A stretch of DNA of 6,829 nucleotides from Candidatus Kerfeldbacteria bacterium (GTDB lineage Bacteria; Patescibacteriota; Patescibacteriia; SBBC01; JACPUP01), in assembly GCA_016192205.1 (NCBI GenBank), contig JACPUP010000060.1:1-6829 (forward strand), written 5' to 3'. Positions 1 through 3,888 of this stretch are shown here, in pieces. The position numbers were made by a program, and so were the translations under genes. Numbering within the stretch: the stretch's first letter is position 1; the number at the start of each line of letters is the position of its first letter. Below the pieces are notes generated by a model. That model was not told the DNA's origin and did no database searches. It saw nothing but the letters and a program-made list of their open reading frames with translations.

Positions 1-113
1 CGAGCCGAGGGACGGAATTTCGAGGCGAGGCGCGAGTCGGAGGACGAGGAATATTCGCTATATTGCGAGTCCGAGACGAAGCGTCGCAGCCCGAAATTCC
101 GGGCCGCAGCGCC
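1..113. repeat. Long imperfect palindrome, truncated at left edge
   Basis: Bases pair around a single axis at position 57 (i + j = 114). The anchor is an exact 10-bp inverted repeat, CGGAATTTCG at 13-22 against CGAAATTCCG at 92-101. In the same register 29-33 pair with 81-85 (one G-T), 42-45 with 69-72 and 50-54 with 60-64; scattered pairs continue outward to about 2/112. The arms are dominated by CGAG-type units, and CGAGTCGGAGGACGA (33-47) is imperfectly repeated as CGAGTCCGAGACGA (66-79). A local minus-strand hairpin at 86-107 (GCGGCCCG / CGGGCUGC, one G-U) is an alternative fold. No ORF of quality covers it. It could be a REP- or MITE-like intergenic element. No target duplication is visible, and the left end may lie outside the window. 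Confidence 0.45.
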
Positions 114-157
114 GGAATGGATTTTTGGGATGGGCTCTAGTGTATTCAGTTGTCAAG

Positions 158-175
158 GGGCGCCGGAACGCGCCC
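158..175. other. Hairpin, perfect 6-bp stem
   Basis: GGGCGC (158-163) and GCGCCC (170-175) flank a 6-nt loop. It has no following T-run on either strand, so it is not an obvious terminator. It directly adjoins a TTGACA hexamer on the minus strand (156 down to 151) that has no -10 partner. Confidence 0.35.
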
Positions 176-191
176 TCCCCGATCGACATCC

Positions 192-222
192 CGGTTGGAG
201 CACCGCTTCGGTGCGCCAGCCG
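192..222. other. Strong hairpin (13 pairs, one mismatch)
   Basis: CGGTTGG (192-198) pairs with CCAGCCG (216-222) through one G-U wobble. After an A/G mismatch, GCACCG (200-205) pairs with CGGTGC (209-214) around a CTT loop. An outer GATCG (181-185) / CGATC (229-233) match could extend it. The wobble pairs only on the plus-strand RNA. There is no T-run, and its function is unknown. Confidence 0.4.
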
Positions 223-266
223 CGATACCGATCAAACACAATCAGCCCCACGGGGAGTGAGGCGGC

Positions 267-272
267 ATTATA
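267..272 (-). promoter_or_regulatory. Isolated TATAAT -10 hexamer
   Basis: The minus strand reads a perfect TATAAT here. At 17-bp spacing the -35 position (290-295) reads CTGATG, a poor match. If active, it would transcribe leftward through the hairpins at 192-222 and 158-175 and the palindrome at the left edge. A non-coding RNA is possible but unsupported beyond this. Confidence 0.2.
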
Positions 273-274
273 GA

Positions 275-293
275 GATACGGCAAAGCCGCATC
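275..293 (-). other. Hairpin, 8-bp stem on minus-strand RNA
   Basis: GAUGCGGC pairs with GCCGUAUC around a UUU loop; all eight pairs form on the minus strand, one being G-U. The plus strand has an A/C mismatch. It sits just upstream of the TATAAT at 267-272. It could instead be an ordinary intergenic palindrome. Confidence 0.35.
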
Positions 294-336
294 AGAAAAA
301 TGTCGGTTACGCTACTGGCTCCCGGTCGAGCTCGCC

Positions 337-366
337 CCGCCAAAGTCCGGCCGAGCCGGACGGCGG
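337..366. other. Very stable GC hairpin with AAA bulge
   Basis: CCGCC (337-341) pairs with GGCGG (362-366). After an AAA bulge (342-344), GTCCGGC (345-351) pairs with GCCGGAC (355-361) around a CGA loop, giving twelve pairs. No T-run follows on either strand. It lies inside the roughly 540-bp gene-free stretch and is the strongest fold there apart from the terminator at 491-530. Confidence 0.4.
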
Positions 367-490
367 CGGGGGCAAGCGTCCACATACGCCTGGCCGTTCA
401 TCGCCTCACTTTCCTCGAATTTCCCTTCGCAATCTTTGCAAAGAGCAGGGGTGGCCCTACCTTACGCCCCCGTCTTGGCGCCGTCAAGGA

Positions 491-530
491 ATAGAAAAAT
501 GGGTAGGATCCCCGAAGGAACCCTACCCAT
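491..530 (-). terminator. Rho-independent terminator of the receiver gene
   Basis: Read on the minus strand, AUGGGUAGG (530-522) pairs with CCUACCCAU (507-499). An inner stem is capped by a UUCG tetraloop. The stem ends in a T-run followed by CTATT. It begins 11 bases after the stop codon of the receiver-like gene, the expected place and orientation for its terminator. Confidence 0.85.
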
Positions 531-541
531 CGCGTGCACCG

Positions 542-967
542 TCAGTCGCCCTCGGCCGCCTCTGCCAACGAGCGCTTGACGTTGTTGACGCAGACGTACA
601 GGTCGACGAGCTGGCCGAGCTTCTCGGCACTCACCGGCCGCGGCACGTAGTCGTTGCACCCGTGCTGCGTCCGAAGCAGATGCTCGACCTGCCAGGTCTG
701 GGTCAATTCCTGTTGCGGGCCGGTGAGGATCACCGGCACGTTGAAGGGGGGACGGAGCTTCTTCACCTCCCGGCACAGCCACCCGCCGTCCACCCAGGCG
801 TAGTCCGCGACGATGACGTCCGGCTGCCAGCAGCCGATCTGCCGCAGAGCCTCCTTGATATCGGTCTCGAGCTTCACCGCGTGCTGCCCGCCCAGCATGA
901 GTTCGGCCTGCAGCCCATAGGCATCGAGGACGTCGCGCGAGGACATGAAAACGAGAACCTTTGCCAC
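542..967 (-). CDS. Stand-alone receiver-like domain protein, degenerate phosphorylation site
   Basis: This is a 141-residue CheY-like protein with no output domain. The GTG start at 967 is chosen because AGGAGG lies 7 nt upstream (975-980); a longer ATG frame from 1012 would bury that site. The N-terminus (VAKVLVFMSS) is the beta1 strand of a receiver. PDVIVADY (49-56) is beta3 with Asp55 at the phospho-acceptor place. PVILTG (78-83) supplies the switch Thr82, and YVPRP (107-111) is the usual Y-x-x-K-P loop with Arg110 in place of Lys. The acidic pair that holds Mg2+ after beta1 is replaced by Met-Ser-Ser, and the loop after Asp55 is atypical. It may therefore be a pseudo-receiver that binds a partner without normal phosphotransfer. 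No kinase gene is adjacent. It appears monocistronic: divergent from the membrane-protein gene, with its own terminator and a long structured leader. The fold call is firm; the cellular role is unknown. Confidence 0.82.
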   Translation of the reverse strand: MAKVLVFMSSRDVLDAYGLQAELMLGGQHAVKLETDIKEALRQIGCWQPDVIVADYAWVDGGWLCREVKKLRPPFNVPVILTGPQQELTQTWQVEHLLRTQHGCNDYVPRPVSAEKLGQLVDLYVCVNNVKRSLAEAAEGD

Positions 968-974
968 GTTCGAA

Positions 975-980
975 CCTCCT
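975..980 (-). promoter_or_regulatory. Shine-Dalgarno site fixing a GTG start
   Basis: AGGAGG on the minus strand lies 7 nt before the GTG at 967. A 5-bp hairpin (993-1007: CGCGT / ACGCG) lies 12 nt upstream and could affect access to the site. Confidence 0.8.
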
Positions 981-1019
981 GTTCGCCCGGCCCGCGTCCG
1001 AAACGCGCACAATAGACGC

Positions 1020-1228
1020 GCCGCGTGAGGCAGTATCCGGGTATGACAAGTTGTGTCGTGCCGGTTTCGCTACTGTAGCGTTCACCCGAAGGTGATACTC
1101 CCGATTCCCTACCCGGTGCCGTTGTCACGACCCGAGAAGCGACTGTCTCTCGCGGGACCCAAGTTAGGACTCGGGAGCTCCTCTCGCGGGGAGAAGACGC
1201 CTCACACAAATCACCCAAAATGGTGATT
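1020..1228 (-). promoter_or_regulatory. Candidate structured 5' leader RNA of the receiver gene
   Basis: The minus-strand promoter at 1235-1263 predicts an RNA starting near 1228. It opens with a 7-bp hairpin (AAUCACC 1228-1222 / GGUGAUU 1215-1209). A nine-pair long-range stem, GUGUGAGGC (1207-1199) with GCCUCACGC (1031-1023), would enclose the rest. Inside are CUCGGG / CCCGAG (1175-1170 with 1136-1131) and a branched domain at 1032-1099. That domain has AGUA / UACU closing, UCACC-UUCG-GGUGA (1095-1082), CGCUA-CAG-UAGCG (1080-1068), and a CCGG / CCGG arm containing GACA / UGUC (1064-1037). The UUCG tetraloop forms only on this strand. The layout resembles a cis-regulatory RNA, but I could not match it to a known riboswitch or T-box class. 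No intrinsic terminator precedes the gene, so any control might act on translation or RNA stability. The fold was traced by hand. Confidence 0.45.
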
Positions 1229-1234
1229 GCGGGC

Positions 1235-1263
1235 AGGGTAGCAGACGCGGAAAGGCGCGTCAA
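1235..1263 (-). promoter_or_regulatory. Sigma70-type promoter for the receiver gene
   Basis: The minus strand reads TTGACG (1263-1258), a 17-bp spacer, then TACCCT (1240-1235) preceded by an extended -10 TGC. The -35 matches consensus at 5 of 6 positions. The -10 keeps the key T, A and final T. The predicted start near 1228 falls exactly at the 5' hairpin of the leader. Confidence 0.6.
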
Positions 1264-1300
1264 GGCTTCGTTCGCCGTCGAAGGGAAAACCTCCAAAGAC

Positions 1301-1329
1301 TCGCCAGCACCCTCCTCGAAGCGTATACT
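1301..1329 (+). promoter_or_regulatory. Sigma70-type promoter for the membrane protein gene
   Basis: TCGCCA (1301-1306; 4 of 6 against TTGACA) is spaced 17 bp from TATACT (1324-1329; 5 of 6 against TATAAT). It predicts a leader of about 50 nt containing a small hairpin (CTTG-GGA / TCC-CAAG, 1341-1361). It is divergent from the minus-strand promoter at 1235-1263. Confidence 0.5.
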
Positions 1330-1373
1330 GGTGGAGCGGGCTTGGGGATATCTTCCGCAAGTCCGTTCCCGAG

Positions 1374-1382
1374 AGGGGGTGA
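1374..1382 (+). promoter_or_regulatory. Extended Shine-Dalgarno site fixing the start at 1387
   Basis: AGGGGGTGA resembles the full AGGAGGTGA complement of the 16S 3' end with one A-to-G change that can still wobble-pair. It ends 4 nt before the ATG at 1387. This argues against the longer in-frame ATG at 1342. Confidence 0.65.
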
Positions 1383-1386
1383 CAGT

Positions 1387-1776
1387 ATGAATCCAAAACA
1401 ATTCCTGACAGTCGGCGGAGTCATCCTTGTGCTCGTTGGCATTTTAGGGTTCGTGAACGTGATCGGCCCGAGCGCGGACAAAAGCATTTTTGGCGAAGCG
1501 TGGTGGTTCGACAACGCTGAAAACTGGACCCACCTCATCCTCGGAATCGTTGCCCTTATAGCCGCTTACGCCCTCCCGAAAAACCTTCACAAGCCGCTCG
1601 TCCTCCTGGTCGGCATCGTCGGCATCATCGTCGGTGTCTACAGCATCTTCACGCCGACGCTCGGCGCGGCGAACCTCGAGAATCCGGCTGACACGATCCT
1701 CCACCTTGCGATCGGCGTCTGGGCGCTGGTCGCCGGAATGGGGAAGGCCCCGGCCATGACCGGTCCGATGACCTGA
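1387..1776 (+). CDS. Small four-helix integral membrane protein (DUF4383-like)
   Basis: The product has 129 residues and almost no soluble part. Four hydrophobic segments lie at about 5-28, 47-63, 70-88 and 101-118. The first loop carries IFGEAWWFDNAENWTHL (34-50), a Trp- and acid-rich stretch; a second loop has ANLENPADTILHL (95-107). The shared polar pattern (acidic-Asn turn, then a helix opening with His-Leu) suggests two related halves. The length and pattern resemble DUF4383-type small membrane proteins common in Patescibacteria, assigned from memory. The start is set by the Shine-Dalgarno site at 1374-1382. The gene appears monocistronic: own promoter upstream and a strong terminator (1796-1830) downstream. 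No catalytic motif is visible; the function is unknown and transport cannot be claimed. Confidence 0.85.
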   Translation: MNPKQFLTVGGVILVLVGILGFVNVIGPSADKSIFGEAWWFDNAENWTHLILGIVALIAAYALPKNLHKPLVLLVGIVGIIVGVYSIFTPTLGAANLENPADTILHLAIGVWALVAGMGKAPAMTGPMT

Positions 1777-1795
1777 TGATTTGCAAAGTGCTGAA

Positions 1796-1830
1796 ACCAA
1801 TGTGCCGTCCCGAGCGGACGGTACGTTGGT
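1796..1830 (+). terminator. 15-bp terminator stem between convergent genes
   Basis: The arm 1796-1810 pairs fully with 1816-1830 (15 pairs, two of them G-U) around a 5-nt CGAGC loop. On the minus strand the two wobbles become A/C mismatches, so the plus-strand RNA folds better. It starts 19 nt after the membrane-protein stop. The U-tract is weak (TTTGGGCTT). On the minus strand the stem is followed by TTTCAG, so it may also end the pilin operon. Confidence 0.7.
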
Positions 1831-1846
1831 TTGGGCTTCACGCGCG

Positions 1847-3280
1847 TCAATCCTCTTCGTCCCAGTTCAACACGTCGAACGAGCCGGTCGTGGGAAAGAA
1901 GGGCGGCGGGGCAAACTGCAGGTCCGCGTCCCAGTTCAAGTTACGAATGGCATAGCCGGTCCCGTCCGTGTACGCCCAGCCATAACGCCGGTTCGTCGTG
2001 ATGGCGCCGTTGTTCGTAAAGACCGCGCGGTTGTAATAGCCAGTCCCACAGCCGCTCGGCGAGTAATACGGCCCAAAAGCGGTCGGCACGCCGTAGTAGT
2101 AGCGTCCGGCCCGGCCGCGCTGCGCGATGATGGCGGCATCGATTTGGAGGTCGTCCTCACTGAACAGCCCCGTAGAAAAGTTATTCTGCGCAATGAGGCC
2201 GATGGCGTCGGTGCCGTCGTAGTTCGTGTAGGTCAGGTCGTTGTTGACAATCATCTGCGCGTCGCCGGTGGTCAGCGGATCGCGGGCGGCGACGATGGTG
2301 ACGCGCGAACCGTTCACCTGTCCGTCCACCCATACGTCATCTTCAACGAAGATGACGCCGTTCGACGGGATCGGGACGTTCAGGGACGAGCCGCCGAGGT
2401 ACGTGAAACTCGACTCGGTGCCGACTGAATAGCTCGGGTACCACGGCAAGAAAATGTTCCTCCGCGTCGAGCAGTTCGCCATGGCCGTCACGCGGCGCAT
2501 ATCCAGCCGGCCGTCGGTCTTCAGCGTCAGGTGGTAGCCCTCGGCGCTCGAATCGGTCAGGTAAATGCCGTTGGCGATGGCCTCATCCCGCAACACTGAC
2601 AGGTCGGCCGTCAAACCATTGAAGTCAATCGGCGGCACGGGGTACTGGCGGCCGCCCAAGAACACCGCGTTGGGGTCAGGCTGGTGCGTGTGGACGCAGC
2701 CCTCGTTCGGGCCGGTGTGGTCGGGGTCGTCGTACGTCGAACACGCACTCGTCACCAAGCCGTGAGCAATGCCGTCGTACCGGATGCCGTTGTTCGAGTG
2801 AATCTCGCCGAACGTCTCGGTGCCGCTGCCGAACCGCATCACGTCATTGGCCGCGACGGCATACCGCGTGAGCGAGGGAATGCCCAGCCGCGCTACGACT
2901 GCCCGATTGCCCACTGGGTCGCCGTTCAACCGTCCGCTCGAGCGAACGGTGACGATGGTGGAGCCGGGCGGCGGCGGGGTGATGGTCAGACTGAATTCGC
3001 CGACGACTTCACCGTCACGGTTCCGGTACTCGTGGACGTAGGGTCCAGGCCCGCCGGTGCCGTCGGTGAAATCATCAGGGTTGTGGGCGAGGTGCCAGCG
3101 ATAATAGTGGATGCCGGCCTCGGCCACGTGGTACACCTGCTCCCCTTGGCCGAGCCGCCGGCCCTCGCGCTGTTGGAGCTGCAAGAGCGTGACGACCGCC
3201 AGCCCGACGACCGCCACGACCCCCACGAGAATCATGAGGGCGAGCAGTTCTTGTCCGCGTCGATGGCGAGAGGGTCGCAT
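1847..3280 (-). CDS. PilX/GspK-like minor prepilin with beta-helix-like passenger
   Basis: The product has 477 residues. The N-terminus is a short basic leader ending RRG (7-9), then a hydrophobic helix (about 10-35). Cleavage is predicted after Gly9, giving Gln at +1. Position +5 is Ala14, not the usual Glu, a feature also seen in GspK-type tip pseudopilins. AEAGI (53-57) is the hallmark of PilX-type N-terminal domains. The passenger has GEIHSNNGIRYDG (158-170), NGVIFVEDDVWVDG (307-320) and IGLIAQNNF (360-368), resembling a right-handed beta-helix as in other PilX-like proteins. Cysteines lie at 180, 195, 270 and 411. The ATG overlaps the stop of the upstream pilin gene by one base (TAATG), and AAGGAG (3289-3294, inside that gene) lies 8 nt upstream. 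It is the last gene of the operon. It probably sits at or near a type IV pilus tip; the ligand is unknown. Confidence 0.85.
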   Translation of the reverse strand: MRPSRHRRGQELLALMILVGVVAVVGLAVVTLLQLQQREGRRLGQGEQVYHVAEAGIHYYRWHLAHNPDDFTDGTGGPGPYVHEYRNRDGEVVGEFSLTITPPPPGSTIVTVRSSGRLNGDPVGNRAVVARLGIPSLTRYAVAANDVMRFGSGTETFGEIHSNNGIRYDGIAHGLVTSACSTYDDPDHTGPNEGCVHTHQPDPNAVFLGGRQYPVPPIDFNGLTADLSVLRDEAIANGIYLTDSSAEGYHLTLKTDGRLDMRRVTAMANCSTRRNIFLPWYPSYSVGTESSFTYLGGSSLNVPIPSNGVIFVEDDVWVDGQVNGSRVTIVAARDPLTTGDAQMIVNNDLTYTNYDGTDAIGLIAQNNFSTGLFSEDDLQIDAAIIAQRGRAGRYYYGVPTAFGPYYSPSGCGTGYYNRAVFTNNGAITTNRRYGWAYTDGTGYAIRNLNWDADLQFAPPPFFPTTGSFDVLNWDEED

Positions 3281-3888
3281 TAATAATTCTCCTTCAAATT
3301 ACGCAATTGGGTGAGGGTGGAAAGCGTCGAAGCGACTGGTTCGCTCGCAGGGTCGACGTCAACCGTCAAGGTCATGCGCACGAGTCGGACGTCGTTCTCG
3401 TCCACGGGTTGGGTGAGCGGGCTGCCGCTGCCCAGATACGTTTCTTCGAAGTACTCAAAGACGGGTGCGGCGCCGTTGCGCACGTTCGTCGTCACGGTTG
3501 ACACGACCTCGTTCGCCGTGAGGTAGACGGCCGGGTCACCCACTGGCTGGATGACCCCGCGCTGGAGGAGCGTGCCGTTGAGGAAAAAACGAACGCGCTC
3601 GACGTCAGCGTCAGCATCGATGTTCGCAAACAGCGTCAGCGTCTGTGCGTCCGCGGTCAGGATCGGGAAGGCGCCGGTGTTCGACGGGGCAGCATCGCGG
3701 ATAATCCGGATGACCCGGCCAATGGCCAGCCGCGTGCTGTTTTCAATTTCGCTGCGTTCCTGGGCAAACCGGTACAGCCGCAACTGGTCGATATTCAGGC
3801 CGAGGATGATGCCACCGATAAGCGATGCCACCCCCATCGCAATGATGAGCTCAATGAGGAGGATGCCGCGGGGACGTCGGCGACTCAT
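3280..3888 (-). CDS. PilW/GspJ-like minor prepilin
   Basis: The product has 202 residues and a class III prepilin N-terminus: basic leader MSRRRPRG, cleavage predicted after Gly8, Ile at +1 and Glu13 at the +5 position. A roughly 22-residue hydrophobic helix follows, then an amphipathic segment (FAQERSEIENSTRLAIGRVI, 41-60). The globular part (about 70-195) contains VERVRFFLNGTLLQRG (96-111) and ends in LTQLRNLKENY. This layout matches GspJ/PilW-type minor pilins, and the ending is one I associate with Patescibacteria pilins. The start overlaps the stop of the preceding gene (ATGA, 3885-3888) with no Shine-Dalgarno site, so translation is probably coupled to the upstream gene. It carries no large passenger, unlike its two neighbours. 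In the cell it would be an inner-membrane prepilin assembled with them into the pilus initiation complex. Confidence 0.85.
   Translation of the reverse strand: MSRRRPRGILLIELIIAMGVASLIGGIILGLNIDQLRLYRFAQERSEIENSTRLAIGRVIRIIRDAAPSNTGAFPILTADAQTLTLFANIDADADVERVRFFLNGTLLQRGVIQPVGDPAVYLTANEVVSTVTTNVRNGAAPVFEYFEETYLGSGSPLTQPVDENDVRLVRMTLTVDVDPASEPVASTLSTLTQLRNLKENY

Noticed and set aside
151..156. Perfect TTGACA hexamer on the minus strand
   Set aside because: At 16-18 bp spacing the downstream sequence (CCATCC region) bears no resemblance to a -10 element.
312..401. 29-codon minus-strand ORF starting MNGQAY, with GAGGAAAGTGAGG upstream
   Set aside because: It has Arg/Pro-rich composition and is read through the strong hairpin at 337-366. 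There is no promoter evidence, and the purine stretch is only a weak ribosome site.
125..1015. 296-codon open frame on the plus strand
   Set aside because: It crosses the terminator at 491-530 and runs antisense to the receiver gene. Its composition is low-complexity Arg/Pro/Gly and its start has no ribosome site.
1029..1102. 74-nt three-hairpin cloverleaf-like fold considered as a tRNA
   Set aside because: There is no T-arm GTTC-A motif, no D-arm consensus, an acceptor-like stem with a G-G mismatch and no sensible anticodon arm length. It fits better as part of the leader.
1104..1198. Known riboswitch (ZTP, guanidine-I, c-di-AMP) or T-box in the leader
   Set aside because: Short resemblances such as GGGUCGUGAC or GGUCCCGCGAGAG were seen, but the rest of each class's conserved core is missing.
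1781..3283. Several plus-strand open frames opposite the PilX-like gene
   Set aside because: All are shadows of the minus-strand pilin, without family motifs; one begins inside the terminator region.
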